Positions 26,013 to 34,862 of a stretch of 64,000 nt of DNA are shown here, in pieces. Position 1 is the first letter of the stretch. Each line of letters opens with the position of its first letter. The stretch is from Bog-756 sp963699055. Lineage in GTDB: Bacteria > Actinomycetota > Acidimicrobiia > Acidimicrobiales > RAAP-2. The notes under the pieces were generated by a model. The model saw only the letters and a list, made by a program, of their open reading frames with translations, made no database searches and was not told where the DNA came from. The translations under genes and the position numbers were made by a program. Location: positions 558,001 to 622,000 of the forward strand of contig CAVOTA010000001.1 of NCBI GenBank assembly GCA_963699055.1, given 5' to 3'.

Positions 26013-26678
26013 TCAGTCCTTCCTGACCTTCTTCACGCTGCCGTACCCGCGCTCGATGGCGGCGGTGATGATGTCCTCGAAGTCCTTGTCGGTGAGCACG
26101 CGCGGCGTGCCCATGGACGAGGAACGCCAGTACAGCTCGGCCAGCCACTCGAGGAGTTCGAGGCGTTCGACGGCCTCGGCCATCGTGCTGCCGTAGGCCA
26201 CCGAGCCGTGGTTCTGCATCATGGCGGCGTTGCGGCCCTGCAGCGCCTCGAGGACGTTCCGGGCCAGCTCCTCGGACCCGAACGTCGCATAGGCCGCGGT
26301 CCGCGGCGCCCCCCCGAGGCCCAGGCAGCTGTAGTGCAGCGGGGGCAGCTCGTCGAAACAGCACGAGAGTGCGGTGGAGGCCATGGCGTGGGCATGGGTG
26401 ATGGCCCGGGCGTTGGTGGCGGCGTAGATGCCCGTGTGCAGCGGCACCTCCGAGGTCGGGGCCAGTTCCCCGTCGACCACCTCGCCGTCGAGGTCGATCA
26501 CCGTGACCATCTCGGCGGTCACCGTGGCGAGGTCGGCGCCGGTCGGGGTCACGGCCACCAGGTCACCCTTGCGCGCCGAGATGTTGCCGGCCGTGCCGAT
26601 CACGAGCCCCTTCTGGGCCAGGTGGCGGCTGGCCGCGGCGACGGCCTCTCGTTCGTCTGCAAGCACTAGGTCGCTCAT
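26013..26678 (-). CDS. Class II aldolase (L-fuculose-phosphate aldolase-like)
   Basis: 221 residues, ATG 26678 (a GTG directly before it at 26681 is possible) with GGAGG 4 bp upstream. Phosphate-binding GTAGNIS, the catalytic Glu77 in TSEVPLH, and zinc ligands His95, His97 (HAHA) and His157 (QNHG) are all present, so unlike the homologue at 1020-1769 this is a complete aldolase site. It should cleave or form a C-C bond in a phosphorylated sugar-like substrate, giving dihydroxyacetone phosphate or a related ketone. It seems to be monocistronic. Confidence 0.9.
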   Translation of the reverse strand: MSDLVLADEREAVAAASRHLAQKGLVIGTAGNISARKGDLVAVTPTGADLATVTAEMVTVIDLDGEVVDGELAPTSEVPLHTGIYAATNARAITHAHAMASTALSCCFDELPPLHYSCLGLGGAPRTAAYATFGSEELARNVLEALQGRNAAMMQNHGSVAYGSTMAEAVERLELLEWLAELYWRSSSMGTPRVLTDKDFEDIITAAIERGYGSVKKVRKD

Positions 26679-26774
26679 CACCCCTCCATCGTCGAACTGC
26701 CCGAGACTACCGGCTGTGCCCGGACGCGCCAGTGGCGACAGACGGGCGACGAGGTCCGGTCCGGCGTGGGGCCG

Positions 26775-27524
26775 TCACCCCGCACCACCGCCCCAGGGTT
26801 GTGCCGCCCCGACCGCGTCCACCTCGTCGGAGGGGTCCGTCCCGTCGAGGACGGCGAGCACCCGGGCGGCCACGTCGTCGGGCTCGAGCACCTGGTGGTC
26901 CAGGTAGCCCTCGCTCGCCCACCGTTCGAAGTACCCTCCGGCCGTCCCCGGGTCCCAACCGTCGGCGAAGGAGGTCGCCGTCGGGCCCACCACCACGCGG
27001 ACCACGCGGAGCCAGGGCTCCTCGGCCCGCAGCCCACGGGCGAGCTGGTCGAGCGCCGCCTTGCTCGCCGCATAGGGGACCAGTCCGGGCCAGGGTCGCC
27101 CCACCGAGTGGGAGGTGAGCAGGACGCAGAGGGGATCCCGTCCGGCACGCAGGTGGTCGAGCGCGGCGGACACGACCAGCGCCGGGCCGACCACGTTGGT
27201 GCCCAGCACGTCCCGCCATGCCGCGGCCGAGGTGTCGGCCACGGCACCGAGCGGCGAGGCACCGGCCGCGCAGACGACGGCGTCGAGGCCGCCGAGGGCG
27301 GTGACGGCGTCCCGGACCAGCGACCGACACCGCCCGGGGTCACCGACGTCACCGATCAGCCCTGTGGCCGTGGGGCCGGCCCGGGCCACGACGCCGGCCA
27401 CCGCATCCCGTCGTCGCGCCGCCACGGCGACGGGGTGGCCCCGGTCGCCGAGGGCCACGGAGAGGCTGCGGCCGATCCCCGAGGACCCGCCGACCACCAG
27501 TACCCGCCGGAGCGGCGGGGTCAC
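26775..27524 (-). CDS. Short-chain dehydrogenase/reductase
   Basis: 249 residues; GTG 27524 overlaps the VOC-protein stop by 4 bp. VGGSSGIG (11-18), Ser138, Tyr151 and Lys155 (YAASK) form a normal SDR site; AARRRD after strand 2 suggests NADP(H). The C-terminal third is less typical and lacks the usual GxxxxVDGG ending. It is the last gene of a three-gene overlapping operon with a Gfo/Idh oxidoreductase and a VOC protein. Confidence 0.82.
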   Translation of the reverse strand: MTPPLRRVLVVGGSSGIGRSLSVALGDRGHPVAVAARRRDAVAGVVARAGPTATGLIGDVGDPGRCRSLVRDAVTALGGLDAVVCAAGASPLGAVADTSAAAWRDVLGTNVVGPALVVSAALDHLRAGRDPLCVLLTSHSVGRPWPGLVPYAASKAALDQLARGLRAEEPWLRVVRVVVGPTATSFADGWDPGTAGGYFERWASEGYLDHQVLEPDDVAARVLAVLDGTDPSDEVDAVGAAQPWGGGAG

Positions 27525-27898
27525 GGCGCTGCTCGTCCGCGGTCCTGCTGGATCTCGATGGTGTTGCCGGCGGGATCGACGAACCAGATCTGCACGACGG
27601 TGCCCTGGGCGCCCCGCACGTAGGGGATGTCCTCCCGCTCGAGTTCGGCGACGGCGCCGTCGAGGTCCTCCACCGCGAAGCAGACGTGGGGGCCGGTCGG
27701 TCGTATCGCCTCGGTGCCGGCGTCGGCGTCCACCAGGTGGAGCTGGACGTCCCCCGCCGCGAACCAGTGGCCGCCCACGCCGGGGATCACGGGGCGGTCC
27801 TCCTCGGGCAGGTGGAGCAGGCGCCGGTAGAAGTCGACGCACGCGTCCAGGCGGCCCTCGACGTTCACGCTGTGGTGCAGGGTGCGGGTGACCTTCAC
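27521..27898 (-). CDS. VOC-family (glyoxalase/dioxygenase fold) protein
   Basis: 125 residues, GTG 27898 overlapping the upstream stop by 4 bp. A complete set of possible metal ligands can be seen: His9, His54, His71 and Glu115 (NTIEI), in the order expected for glyoxalase I-like or epimerase members. This is a better-preserved metal site than in the VOC protein at 3073. It is co-translated with the oxidoreductases on either side, so it probably isomerises or rearranges their product. Confidence 0.85.
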   Translation of the reverse strand: MKVTRTLHHSVNVEGRLDACVDFYRRLLHLPEEDRPVIPGVGGHWFAAGDVQLHLVDADAGTEAIRPTGPHVCFAVEDLDGAVAELEREDIPYVRGAQGTVVQIWFVDPAGNTIEIQQDRGRAAP

Positions 27899-29016
27899 CG
27901 GGGCCACCCGTCGGGGACGACGGTGTCGGTGATCTGGCGGGGGTCGACGGCCTGGCGGGTGTTGCCGGCCTCGTAGACGGCGAAGCAGAGCTGCAGGGCC
28001 TTGACGGCCTCGTCGGCGCTCATCTCGGGCGCCACGCCCTCCACCATGGCGTCGACGAAGTGCGCGGACGCCCGCCGGAAGCCGGCACCCCAGTCGGCGT
28101 CGACGTGCGGGAACGACGTGGTGGTCTGCTTGCCCCGGGTGCCGTCGTAGAGGACGACGGCGGGCAGGTCGAGGAGCTGGCCCGTGCACCGGGTGACCCA
28201 CAGGAAGCCCTCGTCGCCCTGGATCTCGAAGAACTCGTCGGCGCCGTAGAAGTCGCTGCGGAGCCACATGGCCGGGGCGTAGCTCACCTCCATGGTGCCG
28301 AGGATCGACGGGTCCTCGTACTCGAAGATGGCGGCGCACGGCTCGAAGTAGTGGTCCCGTCGGCGCACGGCGGCCTGGACCGACACGATGTCCTGGTCGA
28401 ACATCCAGAGCGCCACGGCGTACTTGTGGATCATGTCGTCGAACAGGTGCCCGCCCGGGCTGGTGGCCGTCATCCTCCACAGGTAGCCCTCCACCTCCAG
28501 CCCGCTCTGGAACGCCGAGTCGGTCTGGCCCACCACCGTGCGCAGACGGAGCGAGCTCGGCCGTCCGATGGCACCGTCGGTCACCAGCTTCTTGGCCAGT
28601 TCGAGTGGCGGGTAGTGGCGGAAGCACTCGCTGACCCGCAGGATCACCCCGGCCGCGTCGGCCGCCGCCGCCATCTCCCGGGCCTCGGCCACCGTGTTGG
28701 CGAGGGGCTTCTGGCACGACACGTGCTTGCCGGCGGCCACCGCGGCCAGGACGTGGTCGCGGTGGAGGAACGTCGGGGTCAGGATCTCCACCGCGTCGAC
28801 CCCCGGGTCGGCGAGCAGGTCGTCGAGGTCCGTGTAGACCCGGTCCGCCCCCCAGGCCCGGGCGGCCTCGGCGGCCCGGCCCTCCTTCGGGTCGCACACC
28901 GCGACCACGTCGCACCGCTCGTCCTCGAGGTACCCGGCGACGTTGAGCGAGGCGATGTTCCCGGCCCCGATGATGCCGATGCGGGGGTGGGGGACGAGGG
29001 CGGGGGTCGTCGGCAT
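27895..29016 (-). CDS. Gfo/Idh/MocA-family oxidoreductase
   Basis: 373 residues, ATG 29016. N-terminal Rossmann fold GIIGAGNIA (14-22), AVCDPKEGRA, and the catalytic lysine motif that is EKP in most members but QKP (102-104) here. The C-terminal half has the GGHLFDDMIHK catalytic region expected for the alpha/beta substrate domain. It oxidises or reduces a cyclic polyol or sugar-like compound with NAD(P). First gene of the operon that continues with the VOC protein and SDR. Confidence 0.88.
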   Translation of the reverse strand: MPTTPALVPHPRIGIIGAGNIASLNVAGYLEDERCDVVAVCDPKEGRAAEAARAWGADRVYTDLDDLLADPGVDAVEILTPTFLHRDHVLAAVAAGKHVSCQKPLANTVAEAREMAAAADAAGVILRVSECFRHYPPLELAKKLVTDGAIGRPSSLRLRTVVGQTDSAFQSGLEVEGYLWRMTATSPGGHLFDDMIHKYAVALWMFDQDIVSVQAAVRRRDHYFEPCAAIFEYEDPSILGTMEVSYAPAMWLRSDFYGADEFFEIQGDEGFLWVTRCTGQLLDLPAVVLYDGTRGKQTTTSFPHVDADWGAGFRRASAHFVDAMVEGVAPEMSADEAVKALQLCFAVYEAGNTRQAVDPRQITDTVVPDGWPR

Positions 29017-29070
29017 GGCGGTCAGGCTACCGCCGGACGGGCCCGGTGCGCCGTCCGCCGCCGGCCGCCG

Positions 29071-30624
29071 TCATCCGGTCCCGGAGGACCCGTCGACCGG
29101 CACCTCGGGGAGGGCCCGTCGGAGTTCGTCCTTCACGACCTTGCCCGTGGCGTTGCGGGGGAGGGCGTCGACGAAGTACCACCGGCGCGGGACCTTGGAC
29201 CGGGCCACGTGCTCGAGGGTGTGGTCGCGCAGCTCGTCGGCGTCCGCCTCATGGCCGGGGCGCAGGACGACGCAGGCGACGACGTCCTCGCCCAGCACCG
29301 GGTGGGGGACGCCCAGCACCGAGACCTCGTGGACGGCGGGGTGCAGCGCCACGGCGTGCTCGACGTCGGCGGGGTGGATGTTGTTGCCGCCCCGGATGAT
29401 GACGTCCTTGCTCCGCCCGACGATGTAGAGGTACCCGTCGCCGTCGATCCGGCCGAGGTCGCCGGTCATCAGCCAACCGTCGACCCAGGTGCGGGCCGTC
29501 GCCTCGGGATCGCCGTAGTACTCGCGGGGCCTGCCCGGGATGCGCATGCGCACCTCGCCGATCTCGTCGGGCGCCACCGGAGCACCGTCGGGGCCGGCGC
29601 ACACGATCTCGGCGGGAGGCAGCGGCTTGCCCACCGAGCCGGGCCGGCGCACGGCCTCCCCGGGGGGCATCATGCAGTAGACGGAGCCGGCCTCGGTCAT
29701 CCCGTAGTTGTTGGACACGAGGGCGGTGGGCAGCTTGGCCTGCAGGCGTTCGAGGACGGCGGGGGCCAACGGCGCGCTGCCGACCGTGCACAGCTGGACG
29801 GAGCCGAGGTCGGCGCCGGCGAAGCGCGGGTGCTCGAGCAGCAGGGTGGCCATGGCGGGGACCAGGAACACCGATCCGGGACGCTCGCGCTCCACGGTGT
29901 CGATCCAGGTGCCGGCGTCGAAGGCGGCGAGGTAGATCCCCCGCAGTCCGAGCTTCATGGGGGTGAGCACGAAGGCGATCCCGGCGAACGTGTAGGGCGG
30001 GCTGGCGTGGAGCCACGACCCGCCGCTCCAGGTGGGCTCCCGGAAGGGGACCAGGGACGAATTGTCGTGACGTACGGCCACCGCCTTGGGGTGGCCGGTG
30101 GTGCCGGACGTGTAGAGGATGTCGGCGAGCTCGCCCCGGTCCCGGGGTACCTGGAAGTAGGTGGGGTCGGGGTCGAGGACGTCCGCCCATCCGACGAGCC
30201 CGTCCGCGGGCGGGGTCCGGTCGTGCTGGTCGGCACCGGGGACGTCGACCACCAGGACCCGGGCACCCGGCTCGTGGCGGTCGAGGAGCGCGTGCTCCAC
30301 GAAGGCCACGGTCGTGCCCGAGTGCTCCAGCATCCGGGCCACCTCGGGCCTGGTGAGCTGGGGATTGAACGGGACGGCCACGGCCCCGGCACGGTGGACG
30401 GCGGCGTAGGCGGTCATCCACCGCAAGGCGTTGGGGGCCTGCAGGTGGAGGGCGATCCGGTCGCCCGGGGCCACCCCGGCTCCGACCAGCCCCCGGGCCA
30501 GTCGGGAAGAGGCGTCGTCCCACGCCGCGAACGTCATGGAGCCGGTGCCGACCACGGTGTAGGCCGTCTCGTCGCCGAAGGCCGCGGCCATGGCGTGGAG
30601 CTGCTCGGAGGGCAGGAGGGCCAC
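29071..30624 (-). CDS. AMP-dependent acyl-CoA synthetase
   Basis: 517 residues from GTG 30624. YTSGTTGHPKA (171-181), NNYGMTEAGSVY, GWLMTGDLGRIDGDGYLY, DVIIRGGNNIHPADVE and the terminal ATGKVVKDELR with the catalytic Lys are intact. The conserved Glu of GGENI is replaced by Asn (GGNNI), as in some cyclohexanecarboxylate- or fatty-acid-CoA ligases. It activates a carboxylic acid. It sits 60 bp downstream of the sulfatase stop and 54 bp upstream of the Gfo/Idh start on the same strand, so a longer operon is possible. Confidence 0.9.
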   Translation of the reverse strand: MALLPSEQLHAMAAAFGDETAYTVVGTGSMTFAAWDDASSRLARGLVGAGVAPGDRIALHLQAPNALRWMTAYAAVHRAGAVAVPFNPQLTRPEVARMLEHSGTTVAFVEHALLDRHEPGARVLVVDVPGADQHDRTPPADGLVGWADVLDPDPTYFQVPRDRGELADILYTSGTTGHPKAVAVRHDNSSLVPFREPTWSGGSWLHASPPYTFAGIAFVLTPMKLGLRGIYLAAFDAGTWIDTVERERPGSVFLVPAMATLLLEHPRFAGADLGSVQLCTVGSAPLAPAVLERLQAKLPTALVSNNYGMTEAGSVYCMMPPGEAVRRPGSVGKPLPPAEIVCAGPDGAPVAPDEIGEVRMRIPGRPREYYGDPEATARTWVDGWLMTGDLGRIDGDGYLYIVGRSKDVIIRGGNNIHPADVEHAVALHPAVHEVSVLGVPHPVLGEDVVACVVLRPGHEADADELRDHTLEHVARSKVPRRWYFVDALPRNATGKVVKDELRRALPEVPVDGSSGTG

Positions 30625-30685
30625 GGTCAGTCCGCCCCCCCGGGGCCCGCCGCCCCGACGCCCCGCCCCGACCGCCGGACGCCGC

Positions 30686-32971
30686 TCACTGGACCGCCAT
30701 GGCGTGCTCGGCCTCGGCCTCGGGGTCCTCCCACGGCGGACCGTCCACCTCGACGACGACCTCGTCGAGTCCGCCCGTGAAGCGGAACGGGGCGGTGTAG
30801 CGGCGGGTCACCGGGAGTCCGTCGCTGTAGCCGCAGGTGAGGCCGGCACCGGTCAGCGAGAACCGGGTGACCGTGAACCGCGGGATCTCGACCCGGGCCG
30901 TCTCGACGCCGTCGACCAGGAGGTGGCCGATCCCCCGGTGCTCGGCGGTGCGCTCGAAGTGGAACTCCACCTCATGCCGCCCCGGCGTCATCGGCTCGGG
31001 AGACTCGACCCGGTGCTCCTCGAGGGCCACGAAGTTGTGGGCGTAGGCCAGCCGCCCCCCGGTCACGTAGAGGCTCCAACCCCCGAGTCCGGAGCCCTGG
31101 GCCAGGATCACGCCCTCGACCGGGGATGCGTCGGGGCCGGGGCCGGGCACGTCCACCACGGCCCGGATGCGGTGCTCCCGGTTGCGTACGTTGACGGCCA
31201 CGGGCTCGGGCACCACGGCCGCGTCCCGGTGGTAGCGGTAGCGCCGCCGCGGCGGCACGGCGACGGGACGACCGAAGACCAGGTCGGAGAAGGGCCGGTT
31301 GTCGAGGGGCAGGACCCCGTAGGTCCGCGCCTCCACCCACCACCGGTCGACCATGGCCGCCAGCCGTTCGGGCTCACGGTCGGCGAGGTCGTGGCACTCC
31401 GACGGGTCGACGGCGACGTGGTAGAGCTCCCACCGGTCGTCCTCGAATCCCACGGACGTGTCCTGGACCGGGTGGTAGGTGACCGCCTTCCACCCGTCCT
31501 GGTAGAGGGCGCGGCACCCGAAGATCTCGTAGTACTGCACCCGGTGGTGGTCGGGGGCGACCGGGTCGGTGAGGCTGTCGGCGAAGGAGAAGCCGTGGAC
31601 CGGGGTCTGGGCCACGCCGGCCAGGGTGGCGGGCGCCTCGACGTCGAGCACCTCGAGCAGGGTGGGCAGCAGGTCGATGGCGTGGACGTACTGGCCTCGG
31701 CGGATACCGACCGCACCGGTGCCGGCCGGCCAGTGCACGATCATCGGGTCGGCGACTCCTCCCTCGTGCACCTCGCGCTTCCACCGCCGGAACGGCGTGT
31801 TGCCGGCGACGGTCCAACCCCACGGGTAGTTGTTGTGGCAGAGCGGACCACCGATCTCGTCGATGCGGGCCACGCCCTCGGCGACCGAGCGCGGGGCCAT
31901 GTTCCAGGGCCGGAGGTCGTTGACCGACCCCGTCGGACCGCCCTCGGAGCTGGCCCCGTTGTCCGACAGGACCACCAGCACGGTGTTGTCGAGTTCGCCC
32001 GACTCCTCGAGGAACCGGACGAGGCGCCCCAACTCGTGGTCGGTGTGGGACAGGAACCCGGCGAAGGCCTCCATGTAACGCGCGTACAGGCGCTGCTCGT
32101 CGGTGGAGAGGGTGTCCCAGGCCGGCACCCAGTCGGGTCGGGGGGAGAGCTCGCACCCGTCGGGGAGGATCCCCCGCTCCCGCTGCCGCTCGAACGTCGC
32201 CCGGCGCCACTCGTCCCACCCGGCGTCGAAGCGGCCCCGGTAGCGCTCGATCCACGGTGCGGGGGCCTGATGGGGCGAGTGGCAGGCCCCGGGGCAGAAG
32301 TAGAGGAAGAACGGCTTGTCGACGTCGACCGCACGGAGGTCCCCGATCCAGTCGATGGCATGGTCCACCAGGTCCTCGGTCAGGTGGTAGCCCTCCTCCG
32401 GCGTGGCCGGAGGGGCCACCTGGTGGTTGTCCGACACCAGTGCCGGCACGAACTGGTGGGTCTCCCCCTGGAGGAACCCGTAGAAGCGCTCGAAGCCCCG
32501 ACCGAGCGGCCAGCTGCGGCGCGAGGCGGCCAGGTGGCTGTCGTTCTCGGGGGAGAGGTGCCACTTGCCGAGTGCATAGGTGGCCCAGCCGCGCTCCTCC
32601 AGCACCTCCGACAGGAAACCGTTCGCGCGGGCGATGGTGGCGTCGTAGCCGGGGAACCCGGTGGCGAGCTCGGCCACCCGCCCCATGCCGTTGCTGTGGT
32701 GGTTGCGCCCGGTCAGCAGGCAGGCCCGCGTCGGCGAACACAGGGCCGTGGTGTGGAAGTTGGTGTACTGCAGCCCGGACCCGGCCAGCCGGTCGATGAC
32801 GGGGGTGTCCAGGTCCGACCCGTAGCAGCCGAGCTGGGCGAAGCCGACGTCGTCGAGCACCACCAGGACGACGTTCGGGGCGCCCGCCGCCGGACGTCGC
32901 CGCGGGGGCCACCACGGCGTCGACCCGTGGAAGTCGTCGGCGATGACACCCTGGAACTCCCCGGGTTCCAC
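30686..32971 (-). CDS. Type I sulfatase (arylsulfatase-like)
   Basis: 761 residues, GTG 32971. Metal-binding LDD (Asp40, Asp41) and the sulfatase signature CSPTRACLLTGR (78-89), whose Cys78 must be converted to formylglycine, are followed by GKWHLSP and VLSDNGASSEGG, so the active site is complete. The length and the extra C-terminal beta-rich domain (from about 590) match the long AtsA/AtsD-type arylsulfatases of actinobacteria. There is no signal peptide, so the enzyme is probably cytoplasmic. It releases sulfate from a sulfate ester. No maturase gene is in the window. Confidence 0.92.
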   Translation of the reverse strand: MEPGEFQGVIADDFHGSTPWWPPRRRPAAGAPNVVLVVLDDVGFAQLGCYGSDLDTPVIDRLAGSGLQYTNFHTTALCSPTRACLLTGRNHHSNGMGRVAELATGFPGYDATIARANGFLSEVLEERGWATYALGKWHLSPENDSHLAASRRSWPLGRGFERFYGFLQGETHQFVPALVSDNHQVAPPATPEEGYHLTEDLVDHAIDWIGDLRAVDVDKPFFLYFCPGACHSPHQAPAPWIERYRGRFDAGWDEWRRATFERQRERGILPDGCELSPRPDWVPAWDTLSTDEQRLYARYMEAFAGFLSHTDHELGRLVRFLEESGELDNTVLVVLSDNGASSEGGPTGSVNDLRPWNMAPRSVAEGVARIDEIGGPLCHNNYPWGWTVAGNTPFRRWKREVHEGGVADPMIVHWPAGTGAVGIRRGQYVHAIDLLPTLLEVLDVEAPATLAGVAQTPVHGFSFADSLTDPVAPDHHRVQYYEIFGCRALYQDGWKAVTYHPVQDTSVGFEDDRWELYHVAVDPSECHDLADREPERLAAMVDRWWVEARTYGVLPLDNRPFSDLVFGRPVAVPPRRRYRYHRDAAVVPEPVAVNVRNREHRIRAVVDVPGPGPDASPVEGVILAQGSGLGGWSLYVTGGRLAYAHNFVALEEHRVESPEPMTPGRHEVEFHFERTAEHRGIGHLLVDGVETARVEIPRFTVTRFSLTGAGLTCGYSDGLPVTRRYTAPFRFTGGLDEVVVEVDGPPWEDPEAEAEHAMAVQ

Positions 32972-33050
32972 AGGGCTACCGGCGACGTGGGGTGGGCGGC
33001 GCGGACGGGACTCGGTCGGGCATCGTCCCGCAATCTACGCCAGCGGAGCG

Positions 33051-33086
33051 GGTCGGTACCGGGAGACCGGTCGGTACCGGGAGACC
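33051..33086. repeat. Perfect 18-bp tandem duplication upstream of ridA-like gene
   Basis: The unit GGTCGGTACCGGGAGACC occurs twice in direct succession (33051-33068, 33069-33086) in the 217-bp divergent gap between the sulfatase and the RidA-like gene. It contains a GGTACC palindrome, and the junction creates GACCGGTC. Candidate operator pair or recent slippage product. Confidence 0.6.
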
Positions 33087-33188
33087 GGGGGTCCACCGGT
33101 CCCGCCGGCCGTCCGGCGGTAGCATGACCGCGTCCCGCCGACCGCCGGTCCCGTCGGGCTGCGCCGACCGCTACTGGAGATCCTGCCG

Positions 33189-33689
33189 ATGACCCGTTCC
33201 GTGGAGGACGCCGCCGACCCGTCCGAAGGCCGGGTCCGGGCCCGGCTGGCCGCGCAGGGGCTGCGCCTGCACGGCCCCCATCCGCCGCACGACCCGCTCG
33301 ACGCCGTCGTCGTCCACGGCGGGGTGGCCCGCACGTCCGGACAGCTGCCGCGGATCGACGGTGAACTCACCTGCATCGGGACGTTGGGCGACACGGTCGG
33401 GGTGGAGGAGGGGGCCCGGGCCGCCGCCGTGTGCGCCCTCAACGCACTGTCGGTCCTCGAGGCGGCGCTCGGATCGCTGGACCGGGTCGAGCGGGTGCTG
33501 ACCGTCACCGGCTACGTGGCCTCGACCCCCGACTTCCACGGACAGCCCGCCGTGGTCGACGGGGCCAGCGAGGTGCTGGTCCAGGCCTTCGGGGACGCGG
33601 GGCGCCACACCCGGTCGGCGGTCGGCGTGGCCGCCCTGCCCCGGGGCGGGGCCGTCGAGATCGAGGTCACCGTGGCGGTGGCCGGATGA
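33189..33689 (+). CDS. RidA/YjgF/UK114-family protein
   Basis: 166 residues, ATG 33189 with GGAGAT upstream. The final third is a textbook RidA end: HTRSAVGVAALPRGGAVEIEV, with the substrate-carboxylate Arg142 and Glu158. It is longer than the usual 130 residues through an N-terminal extension, as in the YjgH/RutC-like branches. RidA members hydrolyse reactive enamine/imine intermediates; this branch might act on an amide or carbamate. The next gene (RraA-like) overlaps it by 4 bp, so the proteins are made together. Confidence 0.85.
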   Translation: MTRSVEDAADPSEGRVRARLAAQGLRLHGPHPPHDPLDAVVVHGGVARTSGQLPRIDGELTCIGTLGDTVGVEEGARAAAVCALNALSVLEAALGSLDRVERVLTVTGYVASTPDFHGQPAVVDGASEVLVQAFGDAGRHTRSAVGVAALPRGGAVEIEVTVAVAG

Positions 33690-34321
33690 CGCGGGGCGGG
33701 GAGCTGTCCGTCGTCCTCGCCGGCCTGGGGGCCGCCACCCTGGGCGAGTGCGGGGCGAGGCCCATGCCTCCACGGGTGCGCCCGGTGTGGGCGGGAGCCG
33801 CACTGGCCGCCCCGGCCTATCCCGTCCGGTGCACGCCCGGTGACAACCTGGCCGTGCACGTGGCGGTCACCCGGGCGCCGTCGGGCTCCGTCCTGGTCGT
33901 CGACGTCGGTGACGTGAGCGACCGCGGGTACTGGGGCGAGGTGCTCACGACGGCGGCGCTCGCCCGTGGGCTCGGGGGTCTGGTGATCGACGGCGGCGTG
34001 CGCGACGTGGCCGCCCTGGAGGCGCTCGGGTTCCCGGTGTTCTCGCGGACCGTGGCGCTCCGCGGCGCCACCAAGGTCGCCCGCGGATCGGTGGGCGCAC
34101 CGGTCGTGGTCGCCGGGGTCGCGGTCGACCCGGGGGACTGGGTGGTGGGTGACGTCGACGGTGTGGTGGTCGTACCCGGGGACGGGCTCGACGCGGTGGT
34201 CGAGGCCGGTCGCGCCCGGGCCGCGGCCGAGGACGGGTACTTCGCCGCCCTCCGCGACGGCGCCACGACGGTCGGCATCCTCGGACTCGACGCCTCGCTC
34301 ATCGTGGACGGCGGCGGCTGA
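33686..34321 (+). CDS. RraA-like protein / HMG-type aldolase family
   Basis: 211 residues; ATG 33686 overlaps the RidA-like stop (ATGA). GYWGEVLTTAALARG (81-95) and IDGGVRDV (101-108, with Arg106-Asp107) are the active-site motifs shared by 4-hydroxy-4-methyl-2-oxoglutarate/oxaloacetate aldolases and RNase E inhibitor RraA. In an actinobacterial catabolic setting, aldolase or oxaloacetate decarboxylase activity is more likely than RNase control. Coupling to RidA suggests a pathway with an imine and a branched oxo-acid intermediate (inference). Confidence 0.83.
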   Translation: MTRGGELSVVLAGLGAATLGECGARPMPPRVRPVWAGAALAAPAYPVRCTPGDNLAVHVAVTRAPSGSVLVVDVGDVSDRGYWGEVLTTAALARGLGGLVIDGGVRDVAALEALGFPVFSRTVALRGATKVARGSVGAPVVVAGVAVDPGDWVVGDVDGVVVVPGDGLDAVVEAGRARAAAEDGYFAALRDGATTVGILGLDASLIVDGGG

Positions 34322-34357
34322 CCGGTACGGGTCCCGCCCCGGCGCGTCCGGGGCGCG

Positions 34358-34741
34358 TCAGTTGTTGGTGTAGTCGATCGTCCCGGCGCCCTTGACCCCG
34401 ATGGCGAAGCAGAAGCAGTGGATCGGCGCGTGGTCGGTCACGGGGCGGAGACTGTGCACCACGTCCGGCGGGATGTAGACCAGGTCACCCTGGGCGATGG
34501 TGCGGTCCTCGTCACCGATGGTCATGATCCCCCTGCCGCGGAGCACGTAGTAGAACTCGTGGGTCGGGTGAGAGTGCGGATTGACGTACCCGCCACCGGC
34601 GACCTCGAACTCGTTGACCAGCTCGAGGAAGCCACCGTCGGTGAGCTCCCGCATCTCCTGGGACTGCACCATCCACCACACCGGCACGGTGCCCACGTGC
34701 TCGACGATGGGCTCCACGTCCTCGATGTTCCGTACGTCCAT
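34358..34741 (-). CDS. Single-domain cupin protein
   Basis: 127 residues; ATG 34741 with AGGAGGG 8 bp upstream. Cupin motif 1 is HSHPTHEFYYVLRG (metal ligands His56, His58, Glu62) and motif 2 is GDLVYIPPDVVHSLRP (His96). It binds a divalent metal and may be an isomerase, dioxygenase or ligand sensor. It is divergent from the ureidoglycolate-lyase-like gene and convergent with the RraA-like gene, so this small region appears functionally linked. Confidence 0.87.
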   Translation of the reverse strand: MDVRNIEDVEPIVEHVGTVPVWWMVQSQEMRELTDGGFLELVNEFEVAGGGYVNPHSHPTHEFYYVLRGRGIMTIGDEDRTIAQGDLVYIPPDVVHSLRPVTDHAPIHCFCFAIGVKGAGTIDYTNN

Positions 34742-34862
34742 CTGCGTGATCCCTCCTGTGTCGACCGGCCCCGACCGATGCCGGCCGGGCGTCCGGTACC
34801 GCCTCGTTGCGTCTCGGGACGATGGTAGCTTCGCCGCAGGTCCACAACCCGAGGAGCCCGGC

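Noticed and set aside
30590..33127. 845-codon open frame on the plus strand
   Set aside because: Lies antisense to the sulfatase and ligase genes, has no family motifs and a Gly/Val/Arg-rich composition typical of shadow frames in very G+C-rich DNA.
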